Positions 8,937 through 17,727 of a stretch of DNA of 64,000 nt are shown one piece after another. The DNA is taken from the NCBI RefSeq assembly GCF_002836205.1, contig NZ_PJBE01000013.1:2728001-2792000 (forward strand), written 5' to 3'. Source of the DNA: Shewanella sp. Choline-02u-19. Its GTDB lineage: Bacteria > Pseudomonadota > Gammaproteobacteria > Enterobacterales > Shewanellaceae. The translations under genes and the position numbers were made by a program. The first letter of the stretch is position 1, and the number at the start of each line of letters is the position of its first letter. The notes under the pieces are model-generated. The model was not told where the DNA came from, did not search any database, and saw only the letters and a program-made list of their open reading frames with translations.

Positions 8937-9941
8937 ATGAAACTTCAATCTCTATCTTTGGTTGTTATGCTAGCACTCTCGTCTGCCCCCGCCCTAGCCA
9001 TGAGTTGCCAATCAAGTGACAGAGCCCTGAAGTCATGGTCGCAAAGTGAGCGCCGAACTGCAATCGAGACCTTTGTAAAAGAGGTTACGGATCCTAAAAG
9101 TCCACAGTATGTAGCAGTAAAAGATCGTATCGCCGTGTTTGATAACGACGGCACCTTGTGGTCTGAAAAACCGATGTACTATCAGCTAGTGTTTACCATA
9201 GAGCAAATAAAAGGCCAGGCCAAAAACAACCCCGAATGGAAAACAAAAACGCCCTTTAAATGGGTACTCGAAGACGATCTAGAATCGCTGATGAAAGCCG
9301 ATCACCATGCATTACTTGAGTTGCTCCAAGCTACGCATACAGGGGTCACTGTTGAGGCGTTCCAGCAGATAGTCAATACATGGGTGACCAAGAGCAAAGA
9401 TCAGCGCTTCAACCGTGCCTACATTGACCTAACCTATCAACCAATGAAAGAGATGTTGGATTACCTAAAGGAAAATGGATTTACTAACTATATTGTATCC
9501 GGTGGTGGTACTGATTTTATGCGAGCCTGGACAGAGCAAGCTTATGGCATACCGGCAGAGAATGTCATTGGTAGCAGCTTTGGCTATGATGTCGTGAAAA
9601 TCGACGGTGATACCCTTCTCGTTAAAAACGGCACGCTAGTGTCTAATAATGATAAGCAGGTAAAGGTTGAAAATATTCAACGTATTATTGGTAAAAAACC
9701 CATACTGGCAGTTGGTAACTCCGATGGCGATCATGCCATGTTGCAATGGAGTACCAGCCAAAATAGTCCGAGTATGGCGATGATAGTGCATCATACTGAT
9801 AGCGAGCGTGAATGGCAGTATGACCGTGACTCATCGGTCGGCCGTTTAGACAAAGCGCTCGATGAAGCCAAACAAAAAAGCAACTGGCACCTAATTGATA
9901 TGAAAAATGACTGGTGCACGGTTTATGGAGCGGAAAAATAA
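8937..9941 (+). CDS. Secreted HAD-superfamily phosphatase
   Basis: This 334-residue protein has a cleavable signal peptide (about residues 1-21, ending SAPALA). HAD motif I is VFDNDGTLW with the nucleophile D69 and D71. Motif II is in YIVSGGGTDF, and motif IV is GNSDGDHAM with D263 and D265. This layout fits phosphoserine-phosphatase-like HAD hydrolases with a helical cap inserted after motif I. It should act in the periplasm on small phosphate esters. The substrate cannot be told from sequence. An AAAGGG site lies 10 bases before the ATG, and a terminator follows the gene. Confidence 0.9.
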   Translation: MKLQSLSLVVMLALSSAPALAMSCQSSDRALKSWSQSERRTAIETFVKEVTDPKSPQYVAVKDRIAVFDNDGTLWSEKPMYYQLVFTIEQIKGQAKNNPEWKTKTPFKWVLEDDLESLMKADHHALLELLQATHTGVTVEAFQQIVNTWVTKSKDQRFNRAYIDLTYQPMKEMLDYLKENGFTNYIVSGGGTDFMRAWTEQAYGIPAENVIGSSFGYDVVKIDGDTLLVKNGTLVSNNDKQVKVENIQRIIGKKPILAVGNSDGDHAMLQWSTSQNSPSMAMIVHHTDSEREWQYDRDSSVGRLDKALDEAKQKSNWHLIDMKNDWCTVYGAEK

Positions 9942-10023
9942 TAGATACAGTCGCTAATATCTGCCATTTAGCCGCGTTATTACGACAAGATAGACTAACT
10001 TAAACAATCATCACGATATAAGC

Positions 10024-10050
10024 GAAGGCCTGATGACAGAGGCCTTCTTT
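10024..10050 (+). terminator. Terminator after the HAD phosphatase gene
   Basis: GAAGGCCT (10024-10031) pairs with AGGCCTTC (10040-10047), followed by a short T-tract. Confidence 0.8.
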
Positions 10051-10387
10051 GTTAGCGGTTAAATGACAAGCCCCTTATTGTTTCCTTTATTAGCGATAAC
10101 AGCACTAAAAACAAGCAAACGATTAAGCTTAACTTCATAATGAGAGCTAACACTCTATTTCAAGTAAATACAATATGTTAGTTTCAATTCATCATGTTAA
10201 GACTCAATTAATATAGTACGTGCTTCGCTGCCTAAAATCCTCGTTATCGCTCATCACGATACCTGAAGCTTACTTACCGCAGGATTCAAGCAATACACGC
10301 ACTTTATGACCAGTCAATAACAGCCATTCCCGCTAACTTGCCAAGGCAAGCCGAGCACACGCCAAGCGTATAGCAAGGATTTACAAA
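10051..10387. other. Intergenic region upstream of the GIY-YIG module
   Basis: No open frame that looks coding. It contains a small inverted repeat CTTGCC-AA-GGCAAG at 10337-10350, about 40 bp before the start of the next gene, which might be an operator. I did not find a convincing -35/-10 pair. Confidence 0.35.
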
Positions 10388-11872
10388 GTGAATGACTCTC
10401 CCATTCCCGATACCACACATACTTTATCGCCACTTTCTAACGCCATTGTTGATAAGGCAATAGATAATGTCACACGTAAGCTTGTCGGTGGTGCCAGAAA
10501 CAAAAACAACTCCTTACCCAATAGTCATAAGGCAACGATTAGCACCTCAATTTCCGACACATTAAGCGCCACCTCTAGCGACTCTGTGATGGCTGTTGCC
10601 AATCGTGGTGTGGCGTGGAAAGAGATGATCGCTAAAAGCCTATCGCACGGCATATCATCACTATCAGATATGCAGTTCGATGGTCAGTTCACCGTTAGAA
10701 ATGGTATTGCGGAAGGTTTACACCAAGTGCCTTCGACTCCCGGAGTTTATGTTGTTTATGACAAAAACAACTCTGCAGTTTATGTCGGCGATAGCACTAA
10801 CATTCGTCGCCGTTGGCACGCTGGCCACCTCAATGAAAACAAACAAAAACTCGACAGTGGCGAGCAATACAAATTGAGTAGCCAGCTAACAGAGGGCTGC
10901 ACGGTAAAATTTATCAGCTGTGAATCAAAAGAAACGGCAGCCGCCATTGAAGCTCACCTAATTAAAGAGGCAGCTCCAGAGGTCAATGCACGCGAAGAGT
11001 TACTGCAGGAGCAAGGCACACGCTCAAACATTGAAGCCAAGAAGATGAAAGATGCCTCTGGCAGTACTGCGAGTTTAGCCGCTGGCGCAGCAAAGGAAGC
11101 CGCCAGTAACGTCGGCTGGTCAGTACTTGAAAACTTAATCACAGCTTGCCTTAAAGCCCTCAAAGATGAGTTAGTTGATATCGTCGGTGGTGGCGAAGAC
11201 AAACTGAAAATACGCATCAAACGCCTATTCAGTAAAATTTGGCATGTCATTGAGAATATCGTTAAGCACCCAGGAACCTTGCTCAAAGGCATTTTTGAAT
11301 TCATCATTAATGCTTTTGCCAGTGCAATACGCAAGGTGTACCAACTGGCACGTAACATTTTTGACCTTGGTTACGCCGCATGGCAACTCTATAAAGGCGC
11401 GAAAACCCTTTCCAAAGCGGAGTTGATTCAAAAAATTTCAGAAACCATTATTACCAGTGGCTGTCTTGTTATTTGGGATGCATTAGATCCGATAATTGAA
11501 GCCAATCTTATCGCGCTATTTCCAGCCATTACGCCATTCGCCCCCTATTTGGCAGCCACTATTGCAGCGATTGGTTTTGGTATTTCAAGCCACTATCTTT
11601 CAGGGATTATCCCATTAATTGTCGAAAAAATTATCGACTTTAAATTTACCAGCCAACTATCTTACCAACAACAAGTCAGTGCCTGTGAGCAGCTGGTCAG
11701 TAACGCTGAAAAAAGTATGTTTTTAGTCAATGGATTAGAAGATTACTTGCGGTCATCCAAAGAGCTGATTGTTGATTTAAAAGTGCAGACTGCAACACTC
11801 AAGCAGCATCAAGCCATCAGCCCTTTTAGCATTGAAGACAGACTAAACAGTATTACCTTAGGAACAAAATAG
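10388..11872 (+). CDS. GIY-YIG nuclease-domain protein with a helical hydrophobic C-terminal region
   Basis: The start is GTG, with an AAGGA site 8 bases upstream. The 494-residue protein has three parts. Residues 1-110 are polar, Ser/Thr-rich and probably disordered. Residues ~112-203 form a GIY-YIG domain with its key residues in place: G119-V-Y121, Y132-V-G134, basic R140/R142 after the motif, E188 as the metal-binding Glu, and N200. Residues ~205-494 are helical, with amphipathic helices (FSKIWHVIENIVKHPG) and a strongly hydrophobic stretch about 354-417 that could insert in a membrane. Outside the nuclease domain I recognise no family. The stop codon overlaps the start of the next gene by one base (TAGTG), so the pair is translationally coupled. 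A DNA-cutting role is expected from the domain; the biological role is unknown. Confidence 0.88.
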   Translation: MNDSPIPDTTHTLSPLSNAIVDKAIDNVTRKLVGGARNKNNSLPNSHKATISTSISDTLSATSSDSVMAVANRGVAWKEMIAKSLSHGISSLSDMQFDGQFTVRNGIAEGLHQVPSTPGVYVVYDKNNSAVYVGDSTNIRRRWHAGHLNENKQKLDSGEQYKLSSQLTEGCTVKFISCESKETAAAIEAHLIKEAAPEVNAREELLQEQGTRSNIEAKKMKDASGSTASLAAGAAKEAASNVGWSVLENLITACLKALKDELVDIVGGGEDKLKIRIKRLFSKIWHVIENIVKHPGTLLKGIFEFIINAFASAIRKVYQLARNIFDLGYAAWQLYKGAKTLSKAELIQKISETIITSGCLVIWDALDPIIEANLIALFPAITPFAPYLAATIAAIGFGISSHYLSGIIPLIVEKIIDFKFTSQLSYQQQVSACEQLVSNAEKSMFLVNGLEDYLRSSKELIVDLKVQTATLKQHQAISPFSIEDRLNSITLGTK

Positions 11873-12927
11873 TGACGTTAGTAACCACCAAGCAAACATT
11901 AATCGAACGAAAAGAGTACCAAGCCTTCTATCAAGACTTTGAAGGTAATCTCGGCAAATTAACCTCAGCCTTAAAAACCACCAAAGATGTGCAAAAGCTA
12001 GCAACTCAAATAAGTGAAAAAGGCTTTTGGGGGACTGCGCTAGGGAGTATTTCAGGCCGCAATGATAAAGATCTCGCCGCGATGATCGAAAATCTTGGTG
12101 CCAGTTTAGAGGTCACTCAAAGCATTTTAACGATCGTCCTTAAAGTGCAAAACATAAAAAATGGCTTTTTAAAGGAGTTTCATCAAGCACTGGTTGAGAA
12201 AATGACTCGACTGAAAGAAGATGATCTTACATTAGACTCCAACCAAAAAGACGCGGCGATCGCGATAGTCACTAAAATCGAGCAGCAGGTCAGTTATCAA
12301 CTGGCGCAATCGGAACAGATAGAAAACCATGAACGGAAACTGACCCAGCTTGATGACTTTGTCGAGGTCAAAGAGATCCTTGATAGCGAACAAAGCGCAA
12401 AGATTGCCCACCTTGATAAAACCTCACAAAAAATCATTCGAGGCGCGGATAACCGTCAACAATTGATTGTTGAATTACAGCAAAAAAGTGTCGCTAAACA
12501 GCAAAAAGACATGTCACAAGACAAAGTGATACACCACTTAACAGCGCAAATTCAATCACTCCAGTTAGACAAAGAGCACATGATACAAACGCTTCAATCT
12601 CAAGCTCAAGCCATTGAACAACTTAAGCAGAGCAGCAGTGAAATGGGCTTGTCACTTCAATCAAACAAAGAGCAAATGACACAAGCGTTTCAGTCTCAAA
12701 CTCAGGCAATGGCACAGCTAAAGCTAATCACTGCTGAAATGAGTCAAGGTATACAGAATGCCGATGCAAAAGTGACTCAGTTAACCGATGCCATAACTGA
12801 AACCCAAAACACACTGTACTGCACAGAGAAACATCGGAATTTGTTACAAACTAAAATGCTTCAAAGTGCGTTGCCATTACTCGCGCTCATCGCCAGTGGC
12901 GCTGCCATTTATTTGAGTTTGGCTTAA
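11872..12927 (+). CDS. Coiled-coil protein with C-terminal membrane anchor, partner of the GIY-YIG protein
   Basis: This 351-residue protein starts at a GTG overlapping the upstream stop by one base, with AGGA about 8-9 bases before it. Residues ~1-100 are helical with a short Gly-containing break (KGFWGTALGSISGRNDKDLA). Residues ~130-320 are rich in Gln, Lys and Glu with heptad character. Two copies of a 32-residue unit (starting about L230 and L262) share KE-x-M-x-Q-x-x-QSQ-x-QA-x-x-QLK. The last ~23 residues (SALPLLALIASGAAIYLSL) form a single membrane helix, so this is a tail-anchored or C-tail membrane protein. No family is recognised. Co-translation with the nuclease protein implies a shared function, perhaps positioning the nuclease at the membrane. 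Confidence 0.85.
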   Translation: MTLVTTKQTLIERKEYQAFYQDFEGNLGKLTSALKTTKDVQKLATQISEKGFWGTALGSISGRNDKDLAAMIENLGASLEVTQSILTIVLKVQNIKNGFLKEFHQALVEKMTRLKEDDLTLDSNQKDAAIAIVTKIEQQVSYQLAQSEQIENHERKLTQLDDFVEVKEILDSEQSAKIAHLDKTSQKIIRGADNRQQLIVELQQKSVAKQQKDMSQDKVIHHLTAQIQSLQLDKEHMIQTLQSQAQAIEQLKQSSSEMGLSLQSNKEQMTQAFQSQTQAMAQLKLITAEMSQGIQNADAKVTQLTDAITETQNTLYCTEKHRNLLQTKMLQSALPLLALIASGAAIYLSLA

Positions 12928-12940
12928 CACCGTCAAATAA

Positions 12941-12968
12941 GTGGTAGGCTTAAAGCTGAGCCTACCAC
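12941..12968 (+). terminator. Hairpin closing the GIY-YIG module
   Basis: GTGGTAGGCT at 12941-12950 pairs perfectly with AGCCTACCAC at 12959-12968. No T-tract follows, so it may slow transcription or protect the mRNA end rather than terminate on its own. Confidence 0.55.
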
Positions 12969-13135
12969 TAGCAAGATGATTAAAAAGTGCTTATGTTTAA
13001 TCCCCCCACCGACCGATATTTAAGTTAGACGATGTAATACTTTCTCATTACCAACAGTTCTACCCACAAAGGTTTTAATCTAGATAATCAGCCCCATATC
13101 GATAAGTAATAGTGACTAAACCAATAGGAAACTTT

Positions 13136-13993
13136 ATGAGCAAAGAATATACACCGGCAAACATTTGGACAATGGATAGCGAGAATGGTGGCCAATGGGC
13201 AAGCATCAACAGACCGGATTCAGGTACCAGACATCAGCACGATCTTCCAGTCGGTAAGCAGCCGCTGCAACTGCACTCGCTGGCAACGCCTAATGGCCAA
13301 AAGGTCACTATTATGCTGGAAGAGTTATTAGCTAAAGGGGTTACCGAAGCGGAATACGATGCCTATCTGATTAATATTGGTGAAGGCGATCAGTTCTCTT
13401 CCGGCTTTGTCGATATTAACCCAAACTCCAAAATCCCCGCCTTAGTTGATCATTCTGGTGAGAGCCCCATCAGAATATTCGAGTCAGCCAGTATTTTGTT
13501 GTACCTTGCAGAGAAGTTTGGCCATTTCCTACCGAGTAACATTGCAGCGCGCACAGAGACCATGAACTGGTTATTTTGGTTGCAAGGTTCAGCGCCTTAT
13601 CTTGGCGGTGGTTTTGGACACTTTTATGCTTATGCACCCGAAAAATTCGAATACCCAATCAACCGGTTCACTATGGAAACCAAACGCCAACTGGATGTAC
13701 TCGACAAACAACTGGCAAACAATGAATACATCGCGGGTGATGAATATAGTATTGCCGACATGGCAATATGGCCTTGGTACGGCAGCCTAGTACTCGGTAA
13801 TATTTATGATGCAGCAGAATTCCTTGATGTCTCGAGCTACACACACGTTCAGCGCTGGGCCAAACAGATTAGCCAGCGCAGTGCCGTTAAGCGGGGCCAA
13901 ATAGTTAACCGTACTTGGGGTGAAGAATGGGAGCAACTCGTCGAGCGTCATAGCGCAGCAGACATAGATGACGTGCTAAAAAAACAGCCTTAA
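13136..13993 (+). CDS. yghU: Glutathione S-transferase family protein YghU
   Basis: The open frame extends to 13112, but the ATG at 13136 (MSKEYTPANIW) has an AGGAAA site about 5-10 bases upstream and matches the family N-terminus, giving 285 residues. The sequence follows E. coli YghU closely: NINRP-like start region, LPVGKQPLQL, NGQKVTIMLEELLAKGV, INIGEGDQFSSGFV, NPNSKIPALVDH, FESASILLYLAEKFG, then a C-terminal all-helical domain with GDEYSIADMAIWPW. YghU proteins bind glutathione and have disulfide-bond reductase activity. The long N-terminal arm before the thioredoxin fold is a family trait. The gene appears to stand alone. Confidence 0.95.
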   Translation: MSKEYTPANIWTMDSENGGQWASINRPDSGTRHQHDLPVGKQPLQLHSLATPNGQKVTIMLEELLAKGVTEAEYDAYLINIGEGDQFSSGFVDINPNSKIPALVDHSGESPIRIFESASILLYLAEKFGHFLPSNIAARTETMNWLFWLQGSAPYLGGGFGHFYAYAPEKFEYPINRFTMETKRQLDVLDKQLANNEYIAGDEYSIADMAIWPWYGSLVLGNIYDAAEFLDVSSYTHVQRWAKQISQRSAVKRGQIVNRTWGEEWEQLVERHSAADIDDVLKKQP

Positions 13994-14028
13994 CGTTATA
14001 CTTAAAAGTAAGCGATCAAGTCATTAAA

Positions 14029-14060
14029 TGCGGCAGTGGTTATATTTAACTGCTGCCGCA
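14029..14060. terminator. Hairpin between convergent yghU and EamA genes
   Basis: TGCGGCAG (14029-14036) pairs with CTGCCGCA (14053-14060) between two convergent genes. There is no clear T-tract, so the call is weak. Confidence 0.4.
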
Positions 14061-14130
14061 TAGCTCCTGAATAAGAAGCAGATCTTTTCACTACTCGCAT
14101 GCAGATCTACGCAGTACATTTAACACGCTA

Positions 14131-15003
14131 TTACGCTGTATTCGTTTTCAACACACTTCGCGTTTGCATAAGCGTGTAAGCGCCGCTGGCAACAATCAGT
14201 AAACTGCCCAATAGAGTCAGCAGATCGGGCGACTCGCCAAATACAAAAATGCCTAACGCCAAAGCAAACAGTAAACGGGTGTAACGAAAAGGAGCAATAA
14301 CAGACACGTCACCCGCACGCATCGCGATGGTCAATGCATTGTATGCCATCACCCCAAACACTATCGCCCCTAAAATCTGTATCGTTGCAGTACCATTGAT
14401 TTGAAGCGGTTCATTTTGATATATCAGCATGACTAAACCTGTCGGGATCAACACGAAAAAGCCATACACTCCAAGCTGTAAGTTGGATAAAACTGGCGGC
14501 GCAGCACGAGTTGCCAAATCTCGACCAGCAAAGCCTAAAGTTGACACTACCGCAAATAAAGACGCCGCCTCAAATCCTGCAAGGCCTGGACGAATAATCA
14601 TTAACACTCCAATAAATCCGACCAGCACAGCAAGCCAACGCTTAACCCCCACTTGCTCGCCAAATAGTAGCGCTGCGCCTATCATTGCAATTAGGGGAGT
14701 CGCTTGCAAGATCGCCGATGCACTCGATAGAGGCGTTAATGTAATCGCTAAGGCAAAACAAAACCGCCCAACAATCTCACAGACAGCCCGCATTAATACT
14801 GCTTTAGATAATATAGCAGGATGAATAACACGCTGCCCTTGCCGGTACGTCAACAATATAAAAATCAACATGCCACCAAGGCCAAATAGCGCCAAAATAA
14901 GCCCAAGAGATGTTGTCTCAGCGGCCGCTTTAATCAGCATGTCCTCTATGGAAAACGCTGCCATTGCTGCAACCATAAACAGGCTGCCTCTAGTATTATT
15001 CAA
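14131..15003 (-). CDS. EamA/DMT-family transporter
   Basis: A 290-residue, very hydrophobic protein with about ten predicted membrane helices arranged as two EamA repeats (about residues 5-135 and 145-280). Typical features are FALAITLTPLSSASAILQATPL at the end of helix 4, E-x-V-G-V-K-R-W-L-A between helices, and APFRYTRLLFALALGIFVFGE near the end of repeat 2. DMT proteins export or import small metabolites across the inner membrane, and the substrate cannot be predicted. There is no linked gene on the same strand. Confidence 0.92.
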   Translation of the reverse strand: MNNTRGSLFMVAAMAAFSIEDMLIKAAAETTSLGLILALFGLGGMLIFILLTYRQGQRVIHPAILSKAVLMRAVCEIVGRFCFALAITLTPLSSASAILQATPLIAMIGAALLFGEQVGVKRWLAVLVGFIGVLMIIRPGLAGFEAASLFAVVSTLGFAGRDLATRAAPPVLSNLQLGVYGFFVLIPTGLVMLIYQNEPLQINGTATIQILGAIVFGVMAYNALTIAMRAGDVSVIAPFRYTRLLFALALGIFVFGESPDLLTLLGSLLIVASGAYTLMQTRSVLKTNTA

Positions 15004-15137
15004 AAAAACTCCAACAATATTTATTCATCAATGATTTCAAGAGAATGGGTTAACCTACCCACTGAAATGTAAAGTAGTAGCTTAAAATAGAAGTAAAGCA
15101 TGGTTATCGAACAATCTGAAAAAAGAGGTTATCGATA

Positions 15138-15305
15138 ATGTCTGCCCACGACGAATGTCAGATATTTCAGGCTCTTCATATAAGAGCTAATAGCAGTGAC
15201 CTTAATACTATAGGAGGCGGACTTTACAGACCATGGAAAGCCATCAACCCCACCACTAAGCCCGGCAAAACCAACAACTTACAGAGCTATTCCTTTTCAA
15301 GATAA
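15138..15305 (+). CDS. Possible small protein of 55 residues
   Basis: Between 15004 and 15377 there is one open frame starting at ATG 15138 (MSAHDECQIFQAL...) and ending with TAA at 15305. An AGAGG motif lies about 11 bases upstream. The product has no membrane segment and no motif I know. It could be a chance frame; conservation would decide. The rest of this intergenic stretch shows nothing else. Confidence 0.25.
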   Translation: MSAHDECQIFQALHIRANSSDLNTIGGGLYRPWKAINPTTKPGKTNNLQSYSFSR

Positions 15306-15377
15306 CATTTGAATTGGTATGAATAAAACGTCCAACTAGTGCGAGAAACTCTAGATATTATCTAGTTAGCTTTAACT

Positions 15378-17429
15378 TCAAAATAGCTTGAGAAAACTCG
15401 GGTCATTTAGCGCTCTTATCGTTTTGATATCAAGTGGTTTTTGTAAAAAAGTAATCTCAGGAAACAGAGCTGACTTTGGTATTTCATCTTTACAATTGGC
15501 AGAGAGAATAAAATACTTTGGCTGATGAAAACCTAACGATCTTAATGACGATATCAGTGTTAAACCATCAGTTTCGTCAAGCATGTAATCCATTAATACA
15601 ATAAGAGAGGGGGCCTCACTATCTTCCTGAGCTTCAGCATAAATGTTATTTAATGCACTAATTGATTCTCGTCGATCTTTAGCTGTTGTGACTATGTACC
15701 CATCACTTTCGAGCATTGACTTACAGACCTCTAAATTAAAAAGATTGTCATCTACGAGTAATACCTGCTTTCTGTTGGTTACATTGGATTGGTAAATTCT
15801 GGCATTTGTGGCCAGCTGATGAGTCTCCTTTGCCTCAGTTACACTCACACTTGGATGGTACTGCTTGGCCATTGGGTCGACTACACTTTCTTGGCCATGT
15901 GACATATTAGTTAGCCGAAAAGGAAATTGGAAGATAACTAAAGTGCCTTGATTTTTACGACTGCGGATTCTGATACTACCTCCCACACTCTCAATCACTT
16001 TTTTACAGGTATACAAGCCAATTCCAATGCCCGATTTAAGCGCCAAGGACGATTTCAAATCTGTGGTAAAAGGTTTTGTTATTGCTTCCATTGATGCTTT
16101 TGACATTCCTTTGCCAAAATCCTTAACTGCAACTCTAACAAAGCCATCTAAAGGCTTTTTTCCCCTTTCTGACGTATCCACTAAATGGTGTGGCAATGGA
16201 CTAACTTTGACATTAAAGATCACAAGGTCTCCACTGCTGTACTTAAAGGCATTATTAAGAAAATTGGTGGTTAACTGGAAAAACTTAGTATCATCTAATT
16301 GAATAAATTCAGGAATATCCCCAGAAAATTCCATTTCCAAGTGTTTTTTGTGTGTATGACTAAACGCCCGATAATAATCGTCAATATTGTGCAGCAATTG
16401 GGGAAAGTTAATCTCTTCATAATGCAGCTTTAAAGTTCCTGAGCTAGCCTTACTGTAGGTTAATGTGTTTTGTGCAACGCTATTAAGTAAGTTAGCTGAC
16501 CAGATGATTTTATCGAGGGTATTTTTACCACTTATTGAACAACAAGCCTGTGCCTTTAACATATTGGCATAACCTAAAACAGCGTTAATCGGTGTTCTAA
16601 TCTCATGATTGAGTGTAGACAATAATGCCAATTTAGAGTTTGACTCAATACGCTGCTTTTCTTTATCGGTACGATTTTGAATCATCAAAGAAACGAGCAG
16701 TGAGAACGTCAATCCGAACAATGTAAATACGACTAAAATTTGTGCTATTTCAAGCATCTCTTTCTTTGTTGGCATGTAATCAACAGACAAACGATAGCTG
16801 GTATTATATTCTGGTACATCAACAAATTGCTCTGAATGAAACCCAAGTAACGAGGCTAAAAACCTGCCTTCATGGCGCTGACATTCGAGATTGCTAAGTG
16901 TCCTATCGCCTAACGTAAACCTCTCACAAACATCAATATTTTCTTCTATTTTTCGCTGTAGTCTTTTATGAGAAACCGCATAAACTAGATAGGGTTGCTT
17001 AGGCTCATCAATACTGATAACTATTGTGGCAAAATCTTCAACCTCATAAGTTATTTTGTCGTTAAGTTCGGTATGAACACGCCCGGAATTTATAACATCA
17101 TAAAATTCCGGGTCGGAGATATATTTCGGTTTTAAATCTGCACCCAACGTAAATGCAATTGCCGATTTTATTTTCAGTAAGTCTTTAGCAAAGAGCGTAA
17201 ACTCGGCATTAGTGACCTCATCAGAAGCATTAAAAAACGAGCGAAGTGCATCCATCATAATTCGGTGCTGGATTAACATGTCTCTAGATGAATCGTACAG
17301 CTTATCAGCCCGACTTTGGTATTGCTTCGCCATTTCCCCTTGGCCATGATTCCAAAGCGCAACATCAATCAGCATTGTACCTAACACCCCAACGACAAAG
17401 GCTACGCGGGCAAGACCACTAAATTTCAC
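15378..17429 (-). CDS. Hybrid sensor histidine kinase (TM-sensor-TM-HisKA-HATPase-REC)
   Basis: The frame is open from 17516, but I prefer the GTG at 17429. It overlaps the stop of the upstream Hpt-like gene and has AAGGA about 9 bases before it, giving 683 residues. The N-terminus is then a membrane helix (VAFVVGVLGTMLIDVALW), followed by a periplasmic sensor region of ~200 residues, a second helix (ILVVFTLFGLTFSLLVSLMI), HisKA with NHEIRTP (H275), a HATPase domain with N and G boxes (FLNNAFKYS, DFGKGMS, GIGIGLYTCKKV), and a C-terminal receiver with acceptor D614 in LMDYMLD. It should phosphorelay to the adjacent Hpt-like and REC-EAL proteins. The ligand is unknown. Confidence 0.9.
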   Translation of the reverse strand: MKFSGLARVAFVVGVLGTMLIDVALWNHGQGEMAKQYQSRADKLYDSSRDMLIQHRIMMDALRSFFNASDEVTNAEFTLFAKDLLKIKSAIAFTLGADLKPKYISDPEFYDVINSGRVHTELNDKITYEVEDFATIVISIDEPKQPYLVYAVSHKRLQRKIEENIDVCERFTLGDRTLSNLECQRHEGRFLASLLGFHSEQFVDVPEYNTSYRLSVDYMPTKKEMLEIAQILVVFTLFGLTFSLLVSLMIQNRTDKEKQRIESNSKLALLSTLNHEIRTPINAVLGYANMLKAQACCSISGKNTLDKIIWSANLLNSVAQNTLTYSKASSGTLKLHYEEINFPQLLHNIDDYYRAFSHTHKKHLEMEFSGDIPEFIQLDDTKFFQLTTNFLNNAFKYSSGDLVIFNVKVSPLPHHLVDTSERGKKPLDGFVRVAVKDFGKGMSKASMEAITKPFTTDLKSSLALKSGIGIGLYTCKKVIESVGGSIRIRSRKNQGTLVIFQFPFRLTNMSHGQESVVDPMAKQYHPSVSVTEAKETHQLATNARIYQSNVTNRKQVLLVDDNLFNLEVCKSMLESDGYIVTTAKDRRESISALNNIYAEAQEDSEAPSLIVLMDYMLDETDGLTLISSLRSLGFHQPKYFILSANCKDEIPKSALFPEITFLQKPLDIKTIRALNDPSFLKLF

Positions 17430-17727
17430 TTTCAATATCCTTAAGTAAACCTTGAAGACAAGTGATATTGCCGAGCAGTTCAATTTTGTTGGTTTCATCG
17501 CTGTATAGCGCTTCATTGTGAATTTTCAAATACCGACATATCCCTTTGTACTTATGCAGTTGTGCCGAAATATTAACGGTATTAGTGCTAGATAATAAAC
17601 TCGTCTCAAAAGCCAGATTATCCAGTTCTAATGCTAATACACCATAGAGGTGACTTCGACTATCATCATTAAAATGAGCAAAGAAAGTACGGAGTTTAGT
17701 TTTAATCCCTTGGCTAGCAACTGACAT
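17419..17727 (-). CDS. Small Hpt-like phosphotransfer protein
   Basis: The frame is open from 17757, but the ATG at 17727 (MSVASQGIK) overlaps the end of the REC-EAL gene by 14 bases and is my preferred start (102 residues). The protein is all-helical. The segment LHKYKGICRYLKI has the H-x-x-K-G pattern of histidine phosphotransfer domains, followed by a helix with LLGNITCLQGLLKDIE. It lies between a REC-EAL gene and a hybrid kinase gene, exactly where a stand-alone Hpt would be useful. The match is to the core motif only, so the call is tentative. Both neighbours overlap it. Confidence 0.6.
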   Translation of the reverse strand: MSVASQGIKTKLRTFFAHFNDDSRSHLYGVLALELDNLAFETSLLSSTNTVNISAQLHKYKGICRYLKIHNEALYSDETNKIELLGNITCLQGLLKDIESEI

